Positions 6,745-15,131 of a stretch of 64,000 bases of DNA are shown piece after piece. Location: contig NZ_JAHBGF010000036.1 of NCBI RefSeq assembly GCF_018390695.1, positions 310,001 through 374,000 on the forward strand, in the 5' to 3' direction. Below the pieces are notes generated by a model that was given only the letters and a program-made list of their open reading frames with translations, ran no database searches and was not told the origin of the DNA. The first letter of the stretch is position 1. Every line of letters begins with the position of its first letter. The translations under genes and the position numbers were made by a program. The DNA is from Ancylobacter sonchi. GTDB taxonomy: Bacteria; Pseudomonadota; Alphaproteobacteria; Rhizobiales; Xanthobacteraceae.

Positions 6745-8619
6745 GTGATCACCCTCGACGACATATCGCTGCGCCTCGCGGGGCGCCTGCTCATCGACCA
6801 CGCCTCCGTCGCCATACCGGAAGGTGCGCGGGTGGGACTTGTCGGCCGCAATGGGACCGGCAAGACCACCCTGTTCCGTGCCATCACCGGCGAGCTGTCG
6901 CTGGAAAGCGGGCAGATCCGCATCCCCAACGGTGCCCGCATCGGTCAGGTCGCCCAGGAGGCGCCGGCCGGCCCGGACAAGCTCATCGACGTGGTGCTGG
7001 CCGCCGATACCGAGCGCGCGCAGTTGATGGCCGAGAGCGCGACCACCACCGACCCGAGCCGGATCGCCGAAATCGAAACCCGCCTGGTCGATATCGAGGC
7101 GCATGCGGCGCCGGCCCGCGCCGCCCGCATTCTTGCCGGTCTCGGCTTCGACGATGCCGCGCAGCAGCGCCCCTGCTCGGAATTCTCCGGCGGCTGGCGC
7201 ATGCGCGTCGCCCTCGCAGCAATTCTGTTTGCCGAGCCGGACCTGCTGCTGCTCGACGAGCCGACCAACTACCTCGATCTCGAAGGCACGCTCTGGCTGC
7301 AGGACTATCTCGCCCACTATCCGCGCACCGTGCTGATCGTCAGCCACGACCGCGAATTGCTGAACGAATCCGTCTCGTTCATCCTGCATCTAGATCGCGG
7401 CAAGCTGCAGCTCTGGCGCGGCGGCTACGATTCGTTCGAGCGCCAGCGTGCCGAGAAGCTTCTGCAAAACCAGAAGCTGCGCGCCAAGCAGGAAGCCAAG
7501 CGCCGGCACATGGAATCCTTCGTCGAGCGCTTCCGCGCCAAGGCGACCAAAGCCCGGCAGGCCCAGTCACGGCTGAAGGCGTTGGCACGAATGGAGCCGA
7601 TCACTGAAGAGGCCGGCGAGGCGGCGGCGGCGATTTCCATTCGCCACCCCGAGCGCATCCCCTCCCCGCCCATCCTGACACTGGACGGCGTGTCGGTGGG
7701 GTATGAGCCCGGCAAGCCGATTTTGCGCAACCTCACTTTGCGCATCGACCATGACGACCGCATCGCCCTGCTCGGGCCGAACGGCAACGGCAAGTCGACC
7801 TTCGCCAAGCTGATTTCCGGTCGGCTCGAGCCGTTGTCCGGGCGCATCGTCCGGGCGGCCGGCCTCGACATCGCCTATCTGGCACAACATCAGCTCGACG
7901 AATTGGTGGCGGATGAAAGTGCCTATCATCACGTGCGTCGGCTGATGCCGGAGATGCCGGAAGCAAAGGTGCGCTCGCGGGCGGCGGAGCTGGGCTTCTC
8001 CGGCGGAGCCGCCGACACGCCGGTGTCGTCACTGTCGGGTGGAGAGAAGGCGCGGCTGCTGCTCGGCCTCGCCGCTTTCCACGGACCGCACCTGCTGATT
8101 CTCGACGAGCCGACCAACCATCTCGACATCGCCGCCCGACAGGCGCTGGTCGAGGCGATCAACGACTATCCCGGCGCGGTGATTCTGGTCAGCCACGACC
8201 GCTCGCTGCTCGATGCCTGCGCGGAACGGCTGTGGCTGGTGGCCGACCGCACCGTCGCCCCCTATGACGGCGATCTCGACGAGTACCGCAAGCTGGTGCT
8301 GCGCCGCTCCGATCGTAAGGACGACCGGGCCGCGCCCAAGGCGGATACCGCCCGGCAGATCGCCGCGCGCCGGCGGGCGGAGGCGGCGCCGCTGCGCAAG
8401 AAGCTGAAGGATGTCGAGACTCGCATGGCCCGGCTGGAGCGGCAGATCGCCGAGCTCGACGACCAGTTGGCCGACGCCTCGCTCTATGCGAAGGATCCGC
8501 AGAAGGCGGCGGATCTGGCCCGCCAACGCAGCGAGCAGAGCGGCAAGCTCGGCATCGAGGAAGAAAGCTGGATCACGCTCTCCTCGGAAATCGATGCGCT
8601 GGAAGCCGCCGAGGGCTGA
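6745..8619 (+). CDS. ABC-F family ATPase (YheS/Uup-like)
   Basis: This soluble protein of about 624 residues has two ABC ATPase domains and no membrane segments. Domain 1 has GRNGTGKTT, FSGGWRMR and LLLLDEPTNYLD; domain 2 has GPNGNGKST, LSGGEKARLLL and LLILDEPTNHLD. They are joined by the basic helical P-site-tRNA linker typical of ABC-F proteins and followed by a charged C-terminal coiled coil. ABC-F proteins act on the ribosome as translation factors or in antibiotic protection. Length and the C-terminal coil suit YheS or Uup. The frame opens at GTG 6697. The GTG at 6745 is preferred because the first domain begins there (VITLDDISL), but the ribosome binding site is weak. Confidence 0.92.
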   Translation: MITLDDISLRLAGRLLIDHASVAIPEGARVGLVGRNGTGKTTLFRAITGELSLESGQIRIPNGARIGQVAQEAPAGPDKLIDVVLAADTERAQLMAESATTTDPSRIAEIETRLVDIEAHAAPARAARILAGLGFDDAAQQRPCSEFSGGWRMRVALAAILFAEPDLLLLDEPTNYLDLEGTLWLQDYLAHYPRTVLIVSHDRELLNESVSFILHLDRGKLQLWRGGYDSFERQRAEKLLQNQKLRAKQEAKRRHMESFVERFRAKATKARQAQSRLKALARMEPITEEAGEAAAAISIRHPERIPSPPILTLDGVSVGYEPGKPILRNLTLRIDHDDRIALLGPNGNGKSTFAKLISGRLEPLSGRIVRAAGLDIAYLAQHQLDELVADESAYHHVRRLMPEMPEAKVRSRAAELGFSGGAADTPVSSLSGGEKARLLLGLAAFHGPHLLILDEPTNHLDIAARQALVEAINDYPGAVILVSHDRSLLDACAERLWLVADRTVAPYDGDLDEYRKLVLRRSDRKDDRAAPKADTARQIAARRRAEAAPLRKKLKDVETRMARLERQIAELDDQLADASLYAKDPQKAADLARQRSEQSGKLGIEEESWITLSSEIDALEAAEG

Positions 8620-8994
8620 ACCTTCGCCGCGCCGGACGAGTGGCGCTTTCCGCCTCGACACCCAATTCCGGAAGGCCGCTTGACCTGACGGCGCTTCTCG
8701 CGCGCGTCCATAGTCCGTCAGGCGAAACGACATCACGCAACAATAGCGAAACCGATCGGATGTTTCGGCCGTCACCCGGCTAAACCGTCTCGCCGCGACG
8801 CGGGCGAAACATGTACCGGCGCCGTTCTCCGGCCGTCAGCTTAAACGCCCCGGCCGGCCGCTGCGGCCTCGACGACAGCTGCACCAGAACGCCATCGACG
8901 CAAGCCTTCGCCGACGGCCAAGGGAGTCCCTCGCCCCAACGTAACAAGCCCAGCGAGCGACGCAAGCAAGCTCGTCGTCTTTACGGTAGGTCAC
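8620..8994. other. Gap without a recognisable gene
   Basis: Between the ABC-F gene and the porin terminator I see no credible coding frame, promoter or repeat. A 61-codon frame on the minus strand (8780-8965) has no ribosome binding site and a composition like random GC-rich sequence. Confidence 0.5.
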
Positions 8995-9023
8995 AAAAAA
9001 GAAACCCCGGCACAAGGCCGGGG
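8995..9023 (-). terminator. Intrinsic terminator of the porin gene
   Basis: On the minus strand a 7-bp stem, CCCCGGC/GCCGGGG (9017-9023 with 9005-9011), is followed by TTTCTTTTTT. Confidence 0.88.
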
Positions 9024-9049
9024 CTTCCAAGACTTCAGATCCGAAAGGA

Positions 9050-10303
9050 TCAGAAGGAGCGACGGACCGACAGGATGACCTGCTGGTTGTCCGAGCTGTC
9101 GATGAAGGAACCGTAGGGGTTCAGCACCGGGCTGTCGTAGCTGGTCTGGGCGTAGGTGTACTGCGCAACGAAGACCAGGTTCTTGACCGGGGCCCAGTTC
9201 AGGCTCGCGCCCAGGGTCCACAGGCTGAAGTCGGAGTAGAACGGATCGGCGCCCGACGGGACGCTGTTCTCGCCGTAGTTGCCGTACAGCACGCCGAAGA
9301 CCTGGGGCGTGAAGTAGTGGGTGAGTTCGGCGGCGACCGTCCAGGCATCACCCGACTGCAGGGTGTTGGTGGCGGCGTTGTAGTACAGGTCCTGCGCCAG
9401 CTGGTCAGAGATGGTCGAGAAGCCACCGTTGATGCCGGTGTAGCCGACCGCGCCGCTGCCGTAGTTGAATTCGACGTACAGCGTGTCGCCGTCGCCGAGG
9501 GTCGGCAGGTTGAACTTCACGCCGGCCAGAACGGCCCAACCAACCGAGTCATCGGTGGTGATGCCGAAGGGGTCATAGTAGGAGTCGTCCAGCTGACGGA
9601 TCGCGCCGGCAACCTGGAAACCGCCCCACTCGCCTTCATAGTTGATGTTGGCGATCAGAGCCGGGATGTCGGGCTGAGTGGTGACGCCGAGGCTGTCGCC
9701 GTTCGAGCGCGAGGAGTCGTCTTCGATCGAGATCGTGGCCGTGAAGCCGCCGCCGAAGTCAGCGGTATAGGCAGCCGCGGTCACGTTGCTGTCAGCGGTG
9801 ATCGCCGGGGAGTCGAAGCCCCAGATATTGTTGTCGGCGTAGTAGTCGAAGAACGACTGCACCTTACCGAAGGTGAAACCAGCGAACTGGATGTAACCCT
9901 TGTCGAGGTTCAGAGCGGTCGAGTCGCCGCCGTCGCCGTAGACGTTGCCGAGACCGTCGCCGTAGGTGGCGCGCAGGTCAATGAACGAACGCAGGGTGCC
10001 GTACTCGGTCTGCGTGCGGGCATCCAGACGGAGCGAAGCGCGCGAACGGAAGTACGAGGACTGGAAGTCCGCGTTGTTCAGGTAATCGTAGTCCTGGTAG
10101 TAATAGTCGGCCTGCACGAAGCCGCCGACCTTCAGGCAGGTGTCGGTGCCCGGAACGTAGTAGAAGCCCGCGCCGTAGGTCGAGCAGATCTTCACGTATT
10201 CCGCAGCCTTCGCCTTCACAGGCAGATCGGCCGCCGCAGCAGTCCCGACCATCGCGAGCCCAGCGACCGAGCCGAGCAGGATATTCTTCATGACCGTCTT
10301 CAC
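9050..10303 (-). CDS. Outer-membrane porin, alphaproteobacterial type
   Basis: The 417-residue precursor belongs to the porin family of Bradyrhizobium, Brucella and relatives. The signal peptide runs to TAAA, and the mature protein starts ADLPVKAKAAEYVKIC. Two early cysteines (in VKICSTYG and TDTCLKVGG) are conserved in the family. Alternating aromatic beta-strand patterns continue to the C-terminal SVRRSF, the terminal aromatic residue needed for barrel assembly. The start is set at GTG 10303, six bases after GGGGGAG, giving MKTVMKNILLGS as in related porins. The ATG at 10291 would be 18 bases from that site. The protein is probably abundant and mediates passive uptake of small solutes. Confidence 0.93.
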   Translation of the reverse strand: MKTVMKNILLGSVAGLAMVGTAAAADLPVKAKAAEYVKICSTYGAGFYYVPGTDTCLKVGGFVQADYYYQDYDYLNNADFQSSYFRSRASLRLDARTQTEYGTLRSFIDLRATYGDGLGNVYGDGGDSTALNLDKGYIQFAGFTFGKVQSFFDYYADNNIWGFDSPAITADSNVTAAAYTADFGGGFTATISIEDDSSRSNGDSLGVTTQPDIPALIANINYEGEWGGFQVAGAIRQLDDSYYDPFGITTDDSVGWAVLAGVKFNLPTLGDGDTLYVEFNYGSGAVGYTGINGGFSTISDQLAQDLYYNAATNTLQSGDAWTVAAELTHYFTPQVFGVLYGNYGENSVPSGADPFYSDFSLWTLGASLNWAPVKNLVFVAQYTYAQTSYDSPVLNPYGSFIDSSDNQQVILSVRRSF

Positions 10304-10656
10304 TTCATTCTCCCCCAAATTGGACAATGTTGGGTTTTCGATTGTCAGGACCCACCGCACATTCGTGAAGCACGGCATCCGCAGATGATATTGTTTGAAT
10401 CGGTTTCGGGGCGCAAAGCCAAAGTGCCGGAATTGGGCGGGGACGGGGCATTCCGCGGGCAGGTGTTGCGCACTAGACACAATTTCGGGGAGGCAGCGGG
10501 GTAGGAAACGCTCGGGAAGGCCGAAACGGAAAGCTTTTTGAAATCAATGGGTAAGCTTAACCGTTTGTTAACGCGCGGATAAGGTCATCCACAGGCGCCG
10601 GCAGTCGCAGTCCAACCGCCGCCGCATTCGCTCCGCAGTCGGCTCAGCACCCCGCC
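10304..10656. other. Long upstream region of the porin gene
   Basis: This 353-base non-coding gap, AT-rich in its outer half (10480-10575), contains the CtrA-type site described separately. I could not identify a convincing -35/-10 pair. The frame stays open for about 59 codons before the chosen start, but that part contains porin-unlike residues and no signal sequence. Confidence 0.5.
10557..10572. promoter_or_regulatory. CtrA-type site TTAA-N7-TTAAC in the porin upstream region
   Basis: TTAA (10557-10560) and TTAAC (10568-10572) are separated by seven bases, an exact consensus match. TCATCCACA, one mismatch from a DnaA box, follows at 10585-10593. The site lies 254 bases before the porin start and just past the 3' end of holC, so the porin is the only gene it could plausibly control unless an unseen RNA starts here. 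Confidence 0.5.
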
Positions 10657-11103
10657 TTACTTGCGCGCCCAGCGTCCCTGGGCGTCCTGCTGCCAGTAGG
10701 CGACCTCGTGGCCGGCCGCCCGCGCGGCCTTCCAGCTGTGCCGCGCCCGCTCGATATGGACGGGCTCGCGGTCGTCGAACATATGAATCACGCGCAGATA
10801 GGGCGAGGCATCGTCGAGCTCCGCGGCCTCAACGAGAAAGCGGACCTGCGCCTCGTTGGGATTGCCGTCGCCGTCGGTCAGCAGAATCGGCTGGCGATGC
10901 GGCTCCGGCTGCCGGTCGGTGCCGTGCGGCAGGAACGAGGCGTCGTCATAGGTCCACAGATGCTGATCGAGTGCATCGACCCGCTCGGGCGAGGCGGCCT
11001 GCACCACGCAACGCCAGCCTCGCTCCAGGCATTTCTGCAGCAGTTGCGGAAGAGCGGCCTCCAGCGGCCGCTCCTTGAGGTGATAGAAGAAGACCTCGGC
11101 CAC
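10657..11103 (-). CDS. holC: DNA polymerase III chi subunit
   Basis: The 148-residue protein matches the HolC family by its start AEVFFYHL, a central CLERGWRCVVQ, the segment LDQHLWTYDDASFLPHG and ILLTDGDGNPNEAQVRFLV. Chi links the clamp loader to single-strand binding protein at the replication fork. The start is GTG at 11103, 14 bases after the pepA stop. The frame extends upstream inside pepA but without family resemblance. The pepA-holC pair is a common proteobacterial arrangement and indicates co-transcription. Confidence 0.93.
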   Translation of the reverse strand: MAEVFFYHLKERPLEAALPQLLQKCLERGWRCVVQAASPERVDALDQHLWTYDDASFLPHGTDRQPEPHRQPILLTDGDGNPNEAQVRFLVEAAELDDASPYLRVIHMFDDREPVHIERARHSWKAARAAGHEVAYWQQDAQGRWARK

Positions 11104-11117
11104 GACCGCGCCTCGCC

Positions 11118-12626
11118 TCAGTCCTCGTACTTGCGGGCCACCAGCTGGTCGAGCAGCCGCACGCCCCAGCCGGCGCCCCAGCTGCGGTTGATCTCGCTCG
11201 ACGGCGACGACATGCCGGTGCCGGCAATGTCGAGATGCGCCCACGGCACCGTCCCGACGAAGCGCTGGAGGAACTGGGCGGCGGTGATCGAGCCGCCGAA
11301 TCGCCCGCCGGTATTCTTCATGTCGGCGAACTTCGAATCGATCAGCTTGTCGTATTCGGGCGAAAGCGGCATGCGCCACACCTTCTCGCCGGTCTCGAGC
11401 CCGGCCTCGTGCAGGCTGGCGGCCAGCGCGTCGTCATTGGAGAACAGGCCGGCATTCTCGGTGCCGAGCGCCACCATGATGGCGCCGGTGAGCGTGGCGA
11501 GGTCCACCATGAAGCGCGGCTTGAAGCGCTCCTTCGTGTACCAGAGCACATCCCCCAGCACGAGCCGGCCCTCGGCGTCGGTATTGATGATCTCGATGGT
11601 CTGGCCGGACATGGAGGTGACGATGTCGCCGGGCCGCTGCGCCTTGCCGTCCGGCATGTTCTCGACGAGGCCGATGACGCCGACGGCGTTCACCTTGGCC
11701 TTGCGGCGCGCGAGCGCGTGCATGAGGCCGACCACGCAGGCGGCGCCAGCCATGTCGCCCTTCATGTCCTCCATGCCGGCCGCCGGCTTGATGGAGATGC
11801 CGCCGGTGTCGAACACCACGCCCTTGCCGATGAAAGCGACCGGAGCGGAATCGCTCTTGGCGCCGCTCCACCGCATCACCACCACCTGGCTTTCCTCGCT
11901 GGAGCCCTGCCCAACGCCGAGCAGCGCGCCCATGCCGAGCTTCTTCAGGTCCTTCTCGCCCATCACTTCGACATCCACGCCGACCTTGGCGAGGTCGCCG
12001 GCGCGACGGGCGAATTCGGTGGGGGTGAGGACATTGGCGGGCTCGTTGACGAGATCGCGGGCGATCACCACTCCCTCGCCGATACCCTCGCGCTTGCGCC
12101 AGGCGCGCTTCGCGGCCGCCTCGTCCTTTACATAAAGAGTGACGCGCAGCTTGGTCGCGGCGTCCTCGGACTTCTTCTTCGTCTTGTAGCGATCGAAGGC
12201 ATAGGCACGCAGCCTCAGCCCCAGCGCCAGTTCCGCCGCCGCCTGGGCTCCGGCCTCCGCGGCTGGCAGATCGACGAGGATGCCAACCTCACCCACCGTG
12301 TCGGGCAGCTTGCCCATGATCGTGCCGCCCAGCGTCAGCCAGTCGAGCGGCCGGATCTCGGCCGCCTTGCCGACCCCGACGACAAGAAGCCGAGGCACGG
12401 AGAGCCCGGCCGGCGCCAGAAGATCGAGGATAGCGCCGCTCTTGCCCTCGAACCGGTCGGTCGTGGCCGCGCGCTCGACGAGATCGCCCGCCGGAGCGAC
12501 CAGCGCCTCGGCGACCGCCGACAGGCTCGCCCGCCCGCCCGCCGCACCCGAGGCGGCCAGCAGCACGCTGAAGCCTTCGAGGGTCGCAGGAAACGGAGCA
12601 AAGCTGATCTTCACGCTGTCGGCCAT
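11118..12626 (-). CDS. pepA: Leucyl aminopeptidase (M17)
   Basis: The 502-residue cytoplasmic enzyme removes N-terminal residues, preferring leucine, from peptides. The C-terminal catalytic half carries the metal and bicarbonate site motifs of family M17: [22 protein letters not shown] and the signature [12 protein letters not shown]. The length is typical. It is the first gene of a two-gene unit with holC. The ATG at 12626 begins MADSVKISF. Confidence 0.96.
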   Translation of the reverse strand: MADSVKISFAPFPATLEGFSVLLAASGAAGGRASLSAVAEALVAPAGDLVERAATTDRFEGKSGAILDLLAPAGLSVPRLLVVGVGKAAEIRPLDWLTLGGTIMGKLPDTVGEVGILVDLPAAEAGAQAAAELALGLRLRAYAFDRYKTKKKSEDAATKLRVTLYVKDEAAAKRAWRKREGIGEGVVIARDLVNEPANVLTPTEFARRAGDLAKVGVDVEVMGEKDLKKLGMGALLGVGQGSSEESQVVVMRWSGAKSDSAPVAFIGKGVVFDTGGISIKPAAGMEDMKGDMAGAACVVGLMHALARRKAKVNAVGVIGLVENMPDGKAQRPGDIVTSMSGQTIEIINTDAEGRLVLGDVLWYTKERFKPRFMVDLATLTGAIMVALGTENAGLFSNDDALAASLHEAGLETGEKVWRMPLSPEYDKLIDSKFADMKNTGGRFGGSITAAQFLQRFVGTVPWAHLDIAGTGMSSPSSEINRSWGAGWGVRLLDQLVARKYED

Positions 12627-12850
12627 AATCGGGCACCTTTGTACTGGCAGGTTCGCGCCATCGGGTCTGTTTAGACCATTCGCGACGCCACGACGAGGGG
12701 CGCCGTCGAACCGGAGTTAACAGCCTCCCACATGTGGGGATTTGCACCGGGCGTCGAGCCCGCTTATTCATCGTGGCGAGAAGGGCCGCGCTCTTCAGGT
12801 GCGATGGTCGCGGGGGACGTTTCGGAAGGCATGATGAGGAACGCCCGTTG

Positions 12851-14008
12851 ATGACCCGCCTTGACCGCTACGTGTTCCGCTCGGCGGGCATAGCGTTCGT
12901 CGGTACGCTTGCCGTGCTGGCCGGCATGATCTGGGTCACCCAGGCCCTGCGCCAGCTCGACATCATGACCACGCAGGGCCAGACCATCCTGGCCTTCGTC
13001 TTCATCACCAGCCTCGCCCTCCCGGCGCTGGTGCTGGCGCTGGCGCCGGCCGCGCTGTTCCTCGCGGTCGCCCACACACTGTTCCGCATGAACAGCGATT
13101 CGGAGATCGTCGTCGCCAGCGCCGCCGGTATCTCGACCATCCGCTTCCTGCGGCCGCTGATCATCCTCGCCGTCCTCGTCGCCGCGCTGTGCACCGCCCT
13201 TTCCATGGAGCTGGTACCGGCGGCGCTGCGGCAGTTTCGTTATGAGATCACGCGCGTGCGCGCCGACGTCGTCGCCTTCATCGCGCAGCCCGGCCGCTTC
13301 ACCACCCTGGCGCCGGGCATGGTGTTCAACGTGCGCGAGCGCAACACGACCGGCGTGCTGGGCGGCATCTTCATCAACGACGCGCGCAATCCCGAGGAGA
13401 TCAGCACCTACCTCGCCGACCGCGGACAGATCGTCGATACCGAGAAGGGCACCTTCCTCATCCTCGAGGAGGGCGCGATCCACCGCCGTACCCCCGGCAA
13501 GCAGGACAGCAACGTCGTCGAGTTCCAGCGTTACGCCTTCGACCTCTCGCCGTTCACCGCTGGCAGCGACAGCCCGGTCTACCGCGCCCCGGAACGTAGC
13601 TTCCGTGAATTGCTGAACCCGCCCGCCGACGATCCTGCTTATAAGAGCGATCCCGGCCGGTTCACCGAGGAGATCCATCGCCGGCTGTCGCTGCCGCTCT
13701 ATGTGCTCGCCTTCTTCGGCATCGCCGTCGCGGCGCTAGCCGAGCCGCGTACGACGCGCGAAGGGCGCGGCCTCGCGCTCGCCGCCACCGCGCCCTTTGT
13801 CATCGCACTGCAGGTGATCAGCTTCGGCCTCGTACAGCAGGTGCGTAACAATCCGGCATTGGTGCCGTTCGTCTATCTGGTGCCGCTCGTCGTCATCGCC
13901 GGCTCCGTGCTGCTGCTCAGCGGCCGGTTCAAGCCGCGCATGCCGGAGGCGATTCGGCGCCGGCTCGATGCCCTCGCCCAGCGCGTCGTGCGCGAGACGG
14001 TGAACTGA
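12851..14008 (+). CDS. lptF: LPS export ABC transporter permease LptF
   Basis: The 385-residue inner-membrane protein of the LptF/LptG (YjgP/YjgQ) family starts MTRLDRYVFRSAGIAF. Three N-terminal membrane segments are followed by a large periplasmic beta-jellyroll region (about residues 110-270) and three more membrane segments. With LptG and LptB it extracts lipopolysaccharide from the inner membrane. The open frame begins 39 codons earlier; the ATG at 12851 matches family starts. It begins the lptF-lptG-lptD-surA-pdxA-rsmA operon, whose cytoplasmic ATPase lptB is not in the window. Confidence 0.94.
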   Translation: MTRLDRYVFRSAGIAFVGTLAVLAGMIWVTQALRQLDIMTTQGQTILAFVFITSLALPALVLALAPAALFLAVAHTLFRMNSDSEIVVASAAGISTIRFLRPLIILAVLVAALCTALSMELVPAALRQFRYEITRVRADVVAFIAQPGRFTTLAPGMVFNVRERNTTGVLGGIFINDARNPEEISTYLADRGQIVDTEKGTFLILEEGAIHRRTPGKQDSNVVEFQRYAFDLSPFTAGSDSPVYRAPERSFRELLNPPADDPAYKSDPGRFTEEIHRRLSLPLYVLAFFGIAVAALAEPRTTREGRGLALAATAPFVIALQVISFGLVQQVRNNPALVPFVYLVPLVVIAGSVLLLSGRFKPRMPEAIRRRLDALAQRVVRETVN

Positions 14009-14045
14009 ACCGCATGTGTACGATTCGGACGATGGGAGCGCGGCG

Positions 14046-15131
14046 GTGATCGGACGCACGCTCGGATTCTATTTCGCTCGCCGCTTCCTGAGCTCGGTGC
14101 TCGGCATCTTTTTCGGCTGCGTGTTCCTCATCATGCTCATCGACTTCCTCGAGATGTCGCGACGCGTGGGCGAGAGAGACATCGACACGCTGACGATGTT
14201 CCTGCTGACGGTCTACCGGGCGCCGTTCTTCACCGAGCAGCTGCTGCCCTTCGCGGTGCTGTTCGGCGCCATCGGCACTTTCCTCACCCTGTCGCGCCGG
14301 CTCGAACTGGTGGTGGCCCGCGCCGCCGGCATCTCGGCTTGGCAGTTCATCTCGCCGGCGGCGATCTGCGCGGTGGTGCTCGGGATCCTCTCGACCACGC
14401 TCTACAATCCGATATCGGCCGACTTCAAGGAGCGGGCGAATCGCATCGAGGCGGAGATCTTCAACCGCCAGACTGGCCTGTTCTCCTCCACCAATAGCGG
14501 CTTCTGGATTCGCCAGCAGAGCGTCGACGGCCAGGCCATCATCGAGGCGGCGGCGCAGACCGGCGGCGGACGCCAATTGTCCGGCGTTAACGTCTTCTTG
14601 TTTGGTTCCGATGGAAAGCTGGTGGAACGGATCGAGGCCCGCAACGCCGTTCTGGAAGTTGGAGCCTGGCGGCTCAACGAGGTGCGGGTTCTCACCCCGA
14701 CGATAGGCGTACAGAACTACGAAACCTACATGGTAGCTACGAATCTCACCCCCGATCAGGTCCAGGAGACTCTGCAGAGCGAGACCGTCTCGTTCTGGGA
14801 CCTGCCGGCGGCTATCGAGGCGGCGACCCGCGTGGGCTTCGGGGCCGAGCGTTATCGGCTGCAATATCAGAGCCTGCTGGCGCGACCCGTTCTGCTGCTT
14901 GCAATGGTGCTCATCGCCGCCTCGGTCAGCCTGCGCGTCTTCCGCTTCGGCGGCATCGGGCAGACGATTCTCGGTGGCGTGGCGGCGGGCTTTCTGCTTT
15001 ATGTAGCGACCAAGCTCGCCGAGGATCTCGGAGAGGTTGGGGTCGTGCATCCCATTATCGCAGCGTGGTTTCCAGCAGTCGTTGGGGCATTGGTGGGGGT
15101 TCTCATCCTGCTTCACCGGGAGGACGGATGA
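14046..15131 (+). CDS. lptG: LPS export ABC transporter permease LptG
   Basis: The 361-residue partner of LptF has the same architecture of three membrane segments, a periplasmic domain and three membrane segments, and begins VIGRTLGFYFARRFL. The start is set at GTG 14046 because GGGAGC precedes it. The frame also opens 10 codons earlier. The gene follows lptF by 37 bases, and its stop overlaps the lptD start as ATGA. Together with LptF and LptB it forms the LPS-extracting ABC transporter. Confidence 0.93.
   Translation: MIGRTLGFYFARRFLSSVLGIFFGCVFLIMLIDFLEMSRRVGERDIDTLTMFLLTVYRAPFFTEQLLPFAVLFGAIGTFLTLSRRLELVVARAAGISAWQFISPAAICAVVLGILSTTLYNPISADFKERANRIEAEIFNRQTGLFSSTNSGFWIRQQSVDGQAIIEAAAQTGGGRQLSGVNVFLFGSDGKLVERIEARNAVLEVGAWRLNEVRVLTPTIGVQNYETYMVATNLTPDQVQETLQSETVSFWDLPAAIEAATRVGFGAERYRLQYQSLLARPVLLLAMVLIAASVSLRVFRFGGIGQTILGGVAAGFLLYVATKLAEDLGEVGVVHPIIAAWFPAVVGALVGVLILLHREDG

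Noticed and set aside
14587..14592. GTTAAC inside lptG as a CtrA half site
   Set aside because: A single half site within a coding region without a partner at the right distance.
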